Origin: Nonomuraea glycinis
GTDB taxonomy: Bacteria; Actinomycetota; Actinomycetes; Streptosporangiales; Streptosporangiaceae
Assembly (NCBI RefSeq): GCF_014646515.1
Contig: NZ_BMNK01000004.1
Location: 424,719-488,718 of the forward strand
Length of the DNA stretch: 64,000 bases
Reading direction: 5' to 3'
Position 1 is the first letter of the stretch. Every line of letters begins with the position of its first letter. This document shows, piece by piece, positions 33,765-41,222 of this stretch. The notes below the pieces were generated by a model. That model did not search any database. It had not been told where the DNA came from and worked only from the letters and a program-made list of their open reading frames with translations. A program made the translations under genes and the position numbers.

Positions 33765-34387
33765 CGATCGCGCTGGCGCCGCTGGCCGCCGCCGGGACGC
33801 TGATCGCCACCGGGGTGACGCTGCTGCTGGAGCGGAGCCTGGTCCGCGTCCTGGCGGGCGTCATCGTGCTGGGCAACGGGATCAACCTGCTGATCGTGAC
33901 GGCGGGCGGCGCCGCGGGCCGCCCGCCGCTGCTCGGCCGGTTCGCCCCTGAGACGATGGCCGATCCGCTGCCGCAGGCCATGGTGCTCACCGCGATCGTC
34001 ATCACGCTGGGCGTCTCGGCGTTCGTGCTGGCCATGGTGCACCGGCTGTGGCAGCTCACCGGCAGCGACGAGGTCCAGGACGACACCGAGGACCGCCGGG
34101 TGCGGCTGCGCGCCCGGCGCGGCGAGCTGATCGACGCGGTGCGGGCCAGGCGGGAGGAGTACCGGCGGCTGGTGGCCGAGCAGCGGGCCGAGTTGGCCGG
34201 GCTGGCCGCCGAGAGCGCCGAGCACGCCGAGCGCGCCCAGGGCGTTCAGGACGCGCAGGAGAAGGCGCAGCGGCGCAGACTGCGCATCCGCCAGCGGGAG
34301 GCGCGTAAGCAGATGCGGCACGCCATCCGGGCCGAGCGGGAGCGTCAGGCGCTGGCCCTCGACGCCGAGGTGGAGGGCGACGACTAG
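33761..34387 (+). CDS. mrpC: Mrp antiporter subunit C with long coiled-coil tail
   Basis: Residues 1-105 are an MrpC/NuoK-like three-helix membrane domain (GTLIATGVTLLLERSLVRVLAGVIVLGNGINLLI; PLPQAMVLTAIVITLGVSAF). Residues from about 110 to 208 are an unusual charged tail rich in Arg, Glu, Ala and Gln that looks like a continuous coiled coil. Typical MrpC is about 110-130 residues, so the tail nearly doubles it. GTG start overlaps the mrpA stop (GTGA). The tail is probably cytoplasmic; its role is unknown. Confidence 0.92.
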   Translation: MTIALAPLAAAGTLIATGVTLLLERSLVRVLAGVIVLGNGINLLIVTAGGAAGRPPLLGRFAPETMADPLPQAMVLTAIVITLGVSAFVLAMVHRLWQLTGSDEVQDDTEDRRVRLRARRGELIDAVRARREEYRRLVAEQRAELAGLAAESAEHAERAQGVQDAQEKAQRRRLRIRQREARKQMRHAIRAERERQALALDAEVEGDD

Positions 34388-35937
34388 TGGAGAGCCTGAT
34401 ATCCGTACCGGTGCTGCTGCCGCTGCTGGCGGCGGGGGTGAAGCTGGCGATCGGCGGCCGGCTGCGCCGCCTGCAGGCGCTCATCAGCTTCACGACGCTG
34501 GTCGTCACCGTCGTGGTGTCGTTCGCGCTGCTGGTCGAGGTCGACGCGCACGGGCCGATGGTCACCTACCTGGGCGGCTGGGCGGCCCCGGTCGGCATCA
34601 GCCTGGTGGTCGACCGGCTGTCGGCGCTGATGCTCGTCGTGTCCTCGTCCGTGACGCTCTGCGTCATGGCGTACTCGGTGGTCAACGCCTACGCCGACCA
34701 GGAGCACGACGCGCCGATGGCGATCTTCCACCCGGCGTTCCTGATCATGATCGCCGGGGTGGCGGACGCTTTCCTGTCGGGGGACCTGTTCAACCTGTTC
34801 GTGGCGTTCGAGATGCTGCTGAGCGGTTCGTACGTGCTGCTCACCTTCGGCGGCACCCTGTCCAGGATCCGGGCGGGAGCCACCTACACGGTGATGGCGC
34901 TGGCCTCGTCGATGCTGTTCCTGTTCACCCTGGCCATCGTCTACTCCGCCACGGGCACCCTGTCGATCGCGCAGCTCGCCGAACGGTTCGCCCTGCTGGA
35001 CACGCACGTCAGGCTCCTGATCGAGCTGACGCTGCTGCTGACCTTCGCGATCAAGGCGGCGATCTTCCCGCTGTCGGCGTGGCTGCCGGACTCCTACCCG
35101 ACGGCGCCCGCCCCGGCCACCGCGGTCTTCGCCGGCCTGCTGACCAAGGTCGGCGTCTACTCCATCATCCGGCTGGAGGCGCTGCTGTTCCCCGGCGGGC
35201 CGGTCGCGACGCTGCTCATGTGGGCGGCGCTGGCCACGATGCTGGTCGGGGCGCTCGGCGCGGTCGCGCAGACCGACATCAAGCGGATGCTCTCCTTCAC
35301 CCTGGTCAGCCACATCGGCTTCATGGTCTTCGGGGTCGCGCTGTCCACCACGCAGGGCCTGGCCGGCGCGATCTTCTACGTGGTGCACCACATCACCGTG
35401 CAGACGGGCCTGTTCCTGGTGACCGGCCTGATCGAGCGGCGCACCGGCACCACGTCGGTGAACCTGCTCGGCGGGCTGATGCAGGCCACGCCGCTGATCG
35501 CGGTGCTGTTCTTCGTGCCGGCCATGAACCTGTCCGGCATCCCGCCCATGTCGGGCTTCCTGGGCAAGCTGATGCTCGTCCAGGCCGGCCTCGCCGAGGG
35601 CAGCCCGCTCGCGCTCACCCTGGTCGCGGCCGGCCTGCTCACCAGCCTGCTCACCCTGTACGCCGTCGCGAAGGTCTGGAACAAGGCCTTCTGGCGGGCG
35701 CCCCAGGTGAGTCCGGTGGGCACCGTGGTGGAGAGCGACGAGGCCACCGGCGCCGACCCGACCGTCACCACGCTGGCGATGCCCGGTCCCCTGCTCGGCG
35801 CCACGGCGGCGCTGGTCGCGCTCGGCCTGACGTACACGGTGCTGGCCGGGCCACTGTCCGCGCTGGCGGAGCGGGCCGCGACGGAGCTCATGGCCCGCCG
35901 GCCGTACATCTCGGCCGTGCTGGGGGGTGGCGGGTGA
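34387..35937 (+). CDS. mrpD: Mrp antiporter subunit D
   Basis: The 516-residue membrane protein is a NuoM/NuoN-like proton-translocating subunit. Conserved segments are LFNLFVAFEMLLSGSYVLL with the key Glu, FAIKAAIFPLSAWLPDSYPT with the Lys of the proton path, and TKVGVYSIIRLEAL. The GTG start shares one base with the mrpC stop (TAGTG). The C-terminal 40 residues before the last helix are hydrophilic. Confidence 0.95.
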   Translation: MESLISVPVLLPLLAAGVKLAIGGRLRRLQALISFTTLVVTVVVSFALLVEVDAHGPMVTYLGGWAAPVGISLVVDRLSALMLVVSSSVTLCVMAYSVVNAYADQEHDAPMAIFHPAFLIMIAGVADAFLSGDLFNLFVAFEMLLSGSYVLLTFGGTLSRIRAGATYTVMALASSMLFLFTLAIVYSATGTLSIAQLAERFALLDTHVRLLIELTLLLTFAIKAAIFPLSAWLPDSYPTAPAPATAVFAGLLTKVGVYSIIRLEALLFPGGPVATLLMWAALATMLVGALGAVAQTDIKRMLSFTLVSHIGFMVFGVALSTTQGLAGAIFYVVHHITVQTGLFLVTGLIERRTGTTSVNLLGGLMQATPLIAVLFFVPAMNLSGIPPMSGFLGKLMLVQAGLAEGSPLALTLVAAGLLTSLLTLYAVAKVWNKAFWRAPQVSPVGTVVESDEATGADPTVTTLAMPGPLLGATAALVALGLTYTVLAGPLSALAERAATELMARRPYISAVLGGGG

Positions 35938-36467
35938 AGGGATTCGTGCCGAGGCCGTTCGGCCGGCCGGTGCCGCTGGAGCTGGTCGTCTGGCTGGCGC
36001 TGATCTGGGTGATGCTGTGGGGCGAGGTGTCGGTGGGCACCGTGCTGGGCGGGCTGCTGACCGGGGCGATCACCACGTGGCTGCTGCCGCTGCCCGCGCT
36101 CGATCCCGGCATCAGGATCCGGCCGCTCAAGGCGGCGTCCTTCCTGCTGTGGTTCACCGCCGACCTGGTGAACTCCACCGCGCGGGTGGTGCTCTGGGTG
36201 CTGCGCACCGGCTCGCCTCCCTCGGGGATCGTCCAGGTACGGCTGCGTACGTCGTCGGAGTCCATGATGATGATGATCATGGTGGCGGTCTCCACCGTGC
36301 CCGGCAGCCTCGTCCTGGAGGCGCACCCGGACCGCCGGGAGCTGGTGCTGCACGTCCTCGGCCGCACCGGGGACCTGACCTCGCTCGCCCAGCGGGACGT
36401 GAGCGGGCTGGAGTCGCGCATCGTGTCGGCCTTCGGCACCCGCGCCGATCGGGAGGAGCTGCGATGA
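35934..36467 (+). CDS. mrpE: Mrp antiporter subunit E
   Basis: The 177-residue protein has two or three N-terminal membrane helices and the MrpE landmark FLLWFTADLVNSTARVVLWVL followed by a soluble domain with VSTVPGSLVLE. The GTG overlaps the mrpD stop (GTGA). MrpE is needed for assembly and full antiport in other bacteria. Confidence 0.93.
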   Translation: MKGFVPRPFGRPVPLELVVWLALIWVMLWGEVSVGTVLGGLLTGAITTWLLPLPALDPGIRIRPLKAASFLLWFTADLVNSTARVVLWVLRTGSPPSGIVQVRLRTSSESMMMMIMVAVSTVPGSLVLEAHPDRRELVLHVLGRTGDLTSLAQRDVSGLESRIVSAFGTRADREELR

Positions 36468-36724
36468 CGGCGGTCTACCTGGTGACGCTCGGGCTGCTGG
36501 CCTGCGGCGCGCTCGCCACCCTCTACCGGGCGGGGCGCGGCCCCACGATGCTGGACCGGGCGGTCGCGCTGGACGTGCTGACGTCGCTGTCCATGTGCGC
36601 CGTGGGCGCGTTCGCGGTGGTCAGCGACGACTACTCGGACCTGCCGATCCTGCTGGTGCTGTCGCTGCTCGGGTTCGCCGGGTCGGTGGCGGTCGCCCGC
36701 TACTTCTCCGGCGGCGCCCGGTGA
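36464..36724 (+). CDS. mrpF: Mrp antiporter subunit F
   Basis: The 86-residue protein has three membrane helices and the family motif YRAGRGPTMLDRAVALDVLTS. It starts with ATGA overlap on mrpE and ends overlapping mrpG. MrpF is a small core subunit of the antiporter. Confidence 0.93.
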   Translation: MTAVYLVTLGLLACGALATLYRAGRGPTMLDRAVALDVLTSLSMCAVGAFAVVSDDYSDLPILLVLSLLGFAGSVAVARYFSGGAR

Positions 36725-37020
36725 ACGTGCTGGACGTGCTGGATGTGGCCGCCGCCGGCTGCCTGCTCGCGGGCGCCGGGCTCGCCCTGTCCGCCGGAGT
36801 GGGGCTGATCCGCTTCCGCACCCTGCTGGACCGGATGCACGTGGCGACCAAGCCGCAGGTGCTCAGCGTGCTGCTGGTCCTGCTGGCGATGTGGCTGCAC
36901 CGCCCCACCTGGGCCACCGCCGGGCCCCTGCTCATCGCGGGCGTCGCCCAGATCATCACCGTCTCGGTGGCCGCCTACGTGGTGGCCCGCGCCGACTACC
37001 GTCGCGACGAGCCGGAGTGA
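36721..37020 (+). CDS. mrpG: Mrp antiporter subunit G
   Basis: The 99-residue, three-helix protein carries GVGLIRFRTLLDRMHVATKPQVL, the MrpG signature. The GTG start overlaps the mrpF stop. It closes the A-C-D-E-F-G operon, in which every gene overlaps the next. The last four codons and the stop lie inside a 42-bp tandem repeat. Confidence 0.93.
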   Translation: MNVLDVLDVAAAGCLLAGAGLALSAGVGLIRFRTLLDRMHVATKPQVLSVLLVLLAMWLHRPTWATAGPLLIAGVAQIITVSVAAYVVARADYRRDEPE

Positions 37021-37134
37021 CACGCTCAGCCCGCCGGGTCGGCGCCCCCTGAGCCGGAGTGACGCGCTCAGCCCGCCGGGTCGGCGCCCCCTGAGCCGGA
37101 GTGACGCGCTCAGTCCGCCGGGTCGGCGCCCTCT
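37009..37134. repeat. 42-bp tandem repeat, three copies, covering two convergent stop codons
   Basis: Units begin with GAGCCGGAGTGAC at 37009, 37051 and 37093 and are nearly identical over 42 bases. The first unit contains the mrpG stop, and the third contains the stop of the opposing membrane gene. Each unit can form a small hairpin (GAGTG / CGCTC) and a second one (CGCC / GGCG), so the array may act as a stacked bidirectional terminator. Confidence 0.95.
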
Positions 37135-37643
37135 CGCCGGCCCTCCTCCTGCTCGGTCGTGGGGGCTTCGTCGGAACGGCCGAAGCGGTTGACCGCCGGC
37201 TGGCCGAACCAGACCCACGCCACCAGCAGGGCCAGGCCCCCTGCGGTGGCCCACGCCAGCGCGGACTGGAACAGGAAGTCGACCACGAGCATGGTGGCCG
37301 CGGTCATCGACAGGGCCAGGGCCAGCGCGCCGATGATGCCGTAGTAGTTGGAACGGCGGACCAGCTTCTCCTTCAGCCCCTGCCGGAACAGCATCCGATG
37401 CTGGTTGGCCGGGGCGATGTAGCAGATGGACGCGATCGCGGCGCTCACCAGCGCCACGTAGAACAGCCATCGGTCGAACTCGCGCAGGTTCACGAACCGC
37501 TGGGTGAACGGCACGGTCAGCAGGAAGGCGAACAGCACCTGGACCCCGGTCACCGCCACCCTGGCGCTCTGCAGCAGCTCGGTGAAGTTACGATCGGCGC
37601 GTTCCTTGTCCGTCTCCCGGCTTGACTGCGGCACTTCCGTCAC
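37110..37643 (-). CDS. DUF6328 family membrane protein
   Basis: The 177-residue protein has a hydrophilic N-terminus (QSSRETDKERADRNF), then four membrane helices with the landmark FTELLQSARVAVTGVQVLFAFLLTVPF and a charged tail. I recall this as DUF6328, widespread in actinobacteria and of unknown function. I chose the GTG at 37643 because GGGAGG lies 8 bases upstream; TTG two codons earlier is the alternative. It converges on mrpG within a 42-bp repeat array. Confidence 0.8.
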   Translation of the reverse strand: MTEVPQSSRETDKERADRNFTELLQSARVAVTGVQVLFAFLLTVPFTQRFVNLREFDRWLFYVALVSAAIASICYIAPANQHRMLFRQGLKEKLVRRSNYYGIIGALALALSMTAATMLVVDFLFQSALAWATAGGLALLVAWVWFGQPAVNRFGRSDEAPTTEQEEGRREGADPAD

Positions 37644-37697
37644 GCCCAACGCCTCCCACCATCGTCACATCAGGCAGTACCACTTCCTTGACGACGG

Positions 37698-37757
37698 AGA
37701 TCAAAACCTACGATTCCCCATCCGTATGGGGTCAGAAGATCAAAATCGTGATTCCCC
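37698..37757. promoter_or_regulatory. Direct repeats and hairpin in the tspO upstream region
   Basis: AGATCAAAACCTACGATTCC (37698) recurs at 37737 as AGATCAAAATCGTGATTCC, both ending in a C-run. Between them CCCCAT and ATGGGG (37716-37731) make a 6-bp stem with a 4-base loop. The block sits 25-85 bases before tspO and after the divergent DUF6328 start, so it could be a regulator-binding site. Confidence 0.45.
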
Positions 37758-37781
37758 CTCAGGTGAGGGCAGGGGCTCCTG

Positions 37782-38258
37782 ATGGAACATACGGTGGTGC
37801 TGCGCAATCGCTGGTCGATCCTCGCTCTCTTCGTCGCCGCCGTGACCGCCGTGGCGGTGGTGGGATCGCTGGCCGCGATGGACTCGGGGGCCGAGTATCT
37901 GACGCTGGAGCGTCCGGCGTGGGCGCCGCCGCAGTGGCTGTTCGGCCCGGCGTGGACGCTGCTGTACTTCCTGATCGCCGTGTCCGGCTGGCTGGCCTGG
38001 CAGGCGGGCGGCTGGTCCTCGGCGCACCTCGTGTACGCGGCCCAGCTCGCGCTGAACCTGGCCTGGACGCCGCTGTTCTTCGCCGCCGGGCAGTACGGCC
38101 TGGCCTTCGCCGAGATCGTGCTTCTGTGGCTGGCGATCGTGGCCAATACCGTGGCCTTCTGGCGGATCAGCCGCGCGGCCGCACTGCTGCTGGTGCCGTA
38201 CCTGCTGTGGGTGTCCTACGCGGCGGCGCTGAACTTCGCCATCTGGCAGCTCAACTAG
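37782..38258 (+). CDS. TspO/MBR family tryptophan-rich membrane protein
   Basis: The 158-residue protein has five membrane helices and the TspO landmarks LERPAWAPPQWLFGPAWTLLY, LALNLAWTPLFF and YAAALNFAIWQLN. TspO binds porphyrins and sterol-like ligands and modulates tetrapyrrole stress responses. AGGGGC precedes the ATG. Its stop TAG shares the palindrome CTAG with the stop of the opposing gene, so the two coding regions overlap by 4 bases. Confidence 0.93.
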   Translation: MEHTVVLRNRWSILALFVAAVTAVAVVGSLAAMDSGAEYLTLERPAWAPPQWLFGPAWTLLYFLIAVSGWLAWQAGGWSSAHLVYAAQLALNLAWTPLFFAAGQYGLAFAEIVLLWLAIVANTVAFWRISRAAALLLVPYLLWVSYAAALNFAIWQLN

Positions 38259-39031
38259 TCCAGGAACTCCGCCACCACCCGGGCGAACTCGTCGGCCCGC
38301 AGCTCCAGCGGGATCATGCCGCCCTCGATGACGGCCGTGGCCGCGTTGAGCGGTTTAGCCAGCCGGTGCAGCTCGGGGAAGCCGAACGGGTCGTCCGTGG
38401 CGCCGACGCAGAGCACCGGGCAGCGGATCAGGCCGAGGCGCTCCTCCATCCGGTAGGCGCCGACCGCCTGATGGCCGAGCCCGACGCCCGGCCAGATGGT
38501 GAGCGCGTCCCGCACGTAGCGGCCCAGCAGGTCGGGGCGGCCGGGCGGGTAGTAGACGGCCCGGCTCGCCCACAGCTCGGTCAGGTGCGTGCCATCCTCC
38601 CGCTCGGTGGCGTTGTCGACCGGCCGCCCGCCGCGCCGCCGCCGCTCCCTGGACTCGGCGTCGACCATCGGCGTGGACGACAGCACCAGCCGGGTGACCC
38701 GCTCCGGGGCGCGGGCCGCCGCCTCGATCGCGATCACGCCGCCCGTGTGGTGGCCCGCGACCGCGGCGGACTCCAGGCCGAGCGCGTCCATCAGGGCGAG
38801 CACGCCCTGCGCGTAGTCCTCGATGGTGTGCGCGGCGGGCTGCGCCGAGGCGCCGAACCCTAACGTGTCCATCGCGACCACCCGGTGGGAGCCGCCCAGC
38901 AGCGGCAGCACCTCGCGATACTCGTCCCACGACCGGGGCGTCTGGTGCAGCAGCAGCACCGGATCCCCGCTGCCGCACTCGGCGTAGTGGATCTGCCCGT
39001 AGGGGGTCCTGGCATAGCCCAACTCGATCAT
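38255..39031 (-). CDS. Alpha/beta-hydrolase fold protein with non-canonical active site
   Basis: The 258-residue protein has the fold landmarks LLLHQTPRSWDEYREVLPLL, DTLGFGASAQP and the acid-loop CVGATDDPFG. However, the nucleophile elbow reads AGHHTGGV, putting His where Ser is expected, and the region that normally supplies the catalytic His reads IEGGMIPLE. It may be non-hydrolytic or use another chemistry. The ATG at 39031 is the likely start; the frame extends further without a ribosome site. Confidence 0.82.
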   Translation of the reverse strand: MIELGYARTPYGQIHYAECGSGDPVLLLHQTPRSWDEYREVLPLLGGSHRVVAMDTLGFGASAQPAAHTIEDYAQGVLALMDALGLESAAVAGHHTGGVIAIEAAARAPERVTRLVLSSTPMVDAESRERRRRGGRPVDNATEREDGTHLTELWASRAVYYPPGRPDLLGRYVRDALTIWPGVGLGHQAVGAYRMEERLGLIRCPVLCVGATDDPFGFPELHRLAKPLNAATAVIEGGMIPLELRADEFARVVAEFLD

Positions 39032-39178
39032 CGCGCCCCTTCCGGCACCGTCCGCGTCCCCATCATGGCCCTCCTGACGCCGCTGTAAAGACGTCAACCG
39101 GTAAGAGGAGAGGGGCTGTGCGGGCCGACCGTGTCGCGATCGTCGCGGGACTTCATCGCGGAGGCATCAGCAGTCCCT

Positions 39179-39598
39179 TCACACGCAACTGTGCAGCCGG
39201 TAGCTCTCCGCGTCGTCGTTGAAATCCCAGTCCTTCAACTGGTTGAGTTCCCGGCCGGGTTTCACGGTCAACGTTCTGCCCTTCTGTCCGTCGTCGGAAT
39301 AGATGGTGGCGCACCAGCCGGAGCCGTTGACGATGGAGGAGATCTCGTTGTCGCCGTCCCAGCCGCCGAGCTCGTAGTTTCCGCGATTGCTCTTTCTGCC
39401 GTACTCGTCGCCCTGGCCGCCGGCGTCCTCGTACAGGCAGAACTGACTGTTCCTGTGGCACTCGACCGATGTCGCTCGTGCGGGTTCCGCGGTGACCGCC
39501 AGGGGGATGGCGGCCATGGCCAGCGCCAGGCAGCCGCGGAGCAGGAGCGATCGGGTTCTGTTCGGCTGGGCCGGAGGGTTGGGCCGGAACGTCGTCAT
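39179..39598 (-). CDS. Secreted peptidase inhibitor family I36-like protein
   Basis: The 139-residue protein has a signal peptide (residues 1-43; LRGCLALAMAAIPLAVTAEPARA) followed by a small Cys-containing domain. That domain holds FCLYEDAGGQGDEYG, SSIVNGSGWCATIYSDD and a final SYRLHSCV, the beta/gamma-crystallin-like pattern of Streptomyces metalloproteinase inhibitors (I36). It is probably exported to protect or modulate extracellular proteolysis. Divergent from the acetate kinase homologue across 353 bases. Confidence 0.8.
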   Translation of the reverse strand: MTTFRPNPPAQPNRTRSLLLRGCLALAMAAIPLAVTAEPARATSVECHRNSQFCLYEDAGGQGDEYGRKSNRGNYELGGWDGDNEISSIVNGSGWCATIYSDDGQKGRTLTVKPGRELNQLKDWDFNDDAESYRLHSCV

Positions 39599-39787
39599 GG
39601 CGGGCTCGCTCTCTCGGTACGTTCTCGTGCGGAATGGCCACGGAATCCTGGGATGGAATCCAGCTGACCGCCGTTCATCCGGCGATCAGGCGATTGCCAG
39701 TTCACTACGCGAGGACATCCCACGTCCAAGTGTTCCTGTCTGAGCGGGAACACCGAGGTCACGACCACGCGCCCGGCGTACGGTCAC

Positions 39788-39889
39788 CGGAAACGGGTGG
39801 GGAGCCGGCCATAAGACCCCGTCTGGCGGGCAGGTGGCGATGAGACGTCAACCCCGTACCGGGCACCCGCTGCCCGGATCGGACGGGGA
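39788..39889 (+). mobile_element. Solo copy of a tnpB right end with reRNA-like scaffold
   Basis: About 100 bases here align by eye with the 3' end of the tnpB locus at 48413-48515 (minus strand), with roughly a dozen differences and one gap. The terminal hairpin CCGGGCA / TGCCCGG with loop CCCGC (39859-39877) is perfectly kept, as is the run ACGTCAACCCCG. No tnpB coding sequence accompanies it, although a short open frame ending in VRSPETGGEPAIRPRLAGRW matches the tail of TnpB weakly. The rest of the 39599-39951 gap holds promoters for the two divergent genes and a small hairpin (TGTTCC / GGAACA, 39731-39752). Confidence 0.75.
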
Positions 39890-39951
39890 TCGCGTCACTG
39901 ACGATCCCGGAACGCGGTGAACGGGCGGCGAGAAGCGGCACGAGGAGTGAC

Positions 39952-41094
39952 ATGGGGCAGGAGTGGGTGGCAGGCGAGTCGGCGGCGGTGCTCACGGTCA
40001 ACGCCGGCTCCTCCAGCCTGCGCCTCGACCTGGTGGACGGCGGCAGCGTGGTGGACAGCGCGCGCGCCGAGCGCGCCATGGACCCGGACGCGGCCCGGGC
40101 CGAGCTGTCGGAGTTCCTCGGCCGTCATCTGAACCGCGACGTGGCGGCCGTCGCGCACCGGCTGGTGCACGGCGGCGACCTCGTCCGCGCCCCGGTGGTC
40201 GCCGACGACGCCGTCGTACGGGCGCTGCGCGGCGTCACCGACCTCGCACCGCTGCATCTGCCACCCGCGCTGGCCCTGCTGGAGGCGGCCCGCGAGCTGC
40301 TGCCCGCGATTCCGCACGTGCTCTGCCCCGACACCGCCTTTCACGCCGGCCTGCCGGACGCCGCCGCCACCTATGCGCTGCCCGGCCGGTGGCGTGAGAA
40401 GTGGGGCCTGCGCCGCTACGGCTTCCACGGCCTGTCCTACGCCTGGGCGCTGGAGCGGGCCGCGGAGCTGCTCGGCCGGCCCGCCACCGAGCTGGATCTG
40501 GTGCTCGCGCACCTGGGCGGCGGCTCGTCGGTGTGCGCGGTGTCGGGCGGGCGCAGCGTGGACACCTCGATGGGCTTCACCCCGCTGGACGGCGTGCCGA
40601 TGAGCAAGCGGTCGGGCAGCGTCGATCCCGGCCTGCTGCTGTGGCTGCTGGAGGATGAGCGGCTGACGCCGGCGGAGCTGCGCGAGGGGCTGGAGCGGAG
40701 CTCGGGCCTGCTCGGCCTGTCCGGCGGGCGCTCGGGCGACACCCGCGACCTGGTCGCCGCCGAGCGGGACGGCGACGAGCAGGCGGCGCTGGCGCTGGCC
40801 GTGTTCTGCCACCGGGTGAGCCGGGAGATCGCCGCCGCCACCACCTCGCTCGGCAGGATCGACGCGCTGGTCTTCACCGGCGAGATCGGCTGGGACCAGC
40901 CGGAGGTGCGCGAGGCGATCTGCCGCCGCCTGCGGCTGCTCGGCGTCGAGCCGCCCGCCCGGGGCGGCCGCGACGACGACGGCCCGATCAGCGCGCCCGG
41001 CGCCGCCGTCCCGGTGCTGGTCGTCGAGCTGCACGAGGAGCTCCAGCTCGCCCGGGAGTGCCTGGAGGAGCTGTACGGCCCGGCGAAGGAGTGA
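39952..41094 (+). CDS. Acetate/propionate kinase family protein
   Basis: The 380-residue protein has the ASKHA-fold kinase signatures: LTVNAGSSSLRLDLV, VAHRLVHGG with the catalytic Arg, CPDTAFHAGLP with catalytic Asp, YGFHGLSY, LAHLGGGSSVCAV and SVDTSMGFTPLDG. It interconverts acetyl phosphate and acetate with ADP/ATP. No phosphotransacetylase gene adjoins it, unlike the usual pta-ackA arrangement, so the physiological partner is not visible. ACGAGGAG precedes the ATG. Confidence 0.88.
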   Translation: MGQEWVAGESAAVLTVNAGSSSLRLDLVDGGSVVDSARAERAMDPDAARAELSEFLGRHLNRDVAAVAHRLVHGGDLVRAPVVADDAVVRALRGVTDLAPLHLPPALALLEAARELLPAIPHVLCPDTAFHAGLPDAAATYALPGRWREKWGLRRYGFHGLSYAWALERAAELLGRPATELDLVLAHLGGGSSVCAVSGGRSVDTSMGFTPLDGVPMSKRSGSVDPGLLLWLLEDERLTPAELREGLERSSGLLGLSGGRSGDTRDLVAAERDGDEQAALALAVFCHRVSREIAAATTSLGRIDALVFTGEIGWDQPEVREAICRRLRLLGVEPPARGGRDDDGPISAPGAAVPVLVVELHEELQLARECLEELYGPAKE

Positions 41095-41222
41095 CCGTCA
41101 CAGGACAGCTCCCCGTCGGAGTGACGGTTACGGGGCTGCTCCCGTCAGAGTGACGATTACGGGGCTGCTCCCGTCAGAGTGACGATTACGGGGCTGCTCC
41201 CTTCGGAGTGACGGTTACGGGT
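41089..41222. repeat. 29-bp tandem repeat, about 4.5 copies, covering two convergent stops
   Basis: GAGTGACG units start at 41089, 41119, 41148, 41177 and 41206, with 29-30 base spacing. The first holds the acetate kinase stop TGA and the last the beta-galactosidase stop (TTA on the plus strand). Inner units contain ACGGG-GCTGCT-CCCGT, a 5-bp hairpin, so the array looks like a multiplied two-way terminator. Confidence 0.95.

Noticed and set aside
38255-39031. Haloalkane dehalogenase or epoxide hydrolase assignment
   Set aside because: The elbow has His rather than Asp, so neither chemistry is supported.
41089-41222. Possible CRISPR array because of 29-bp repeats
   Set aside because: Units are directly adjacent with no unique spacers, contain gene stop codons, and no cas genes are present.
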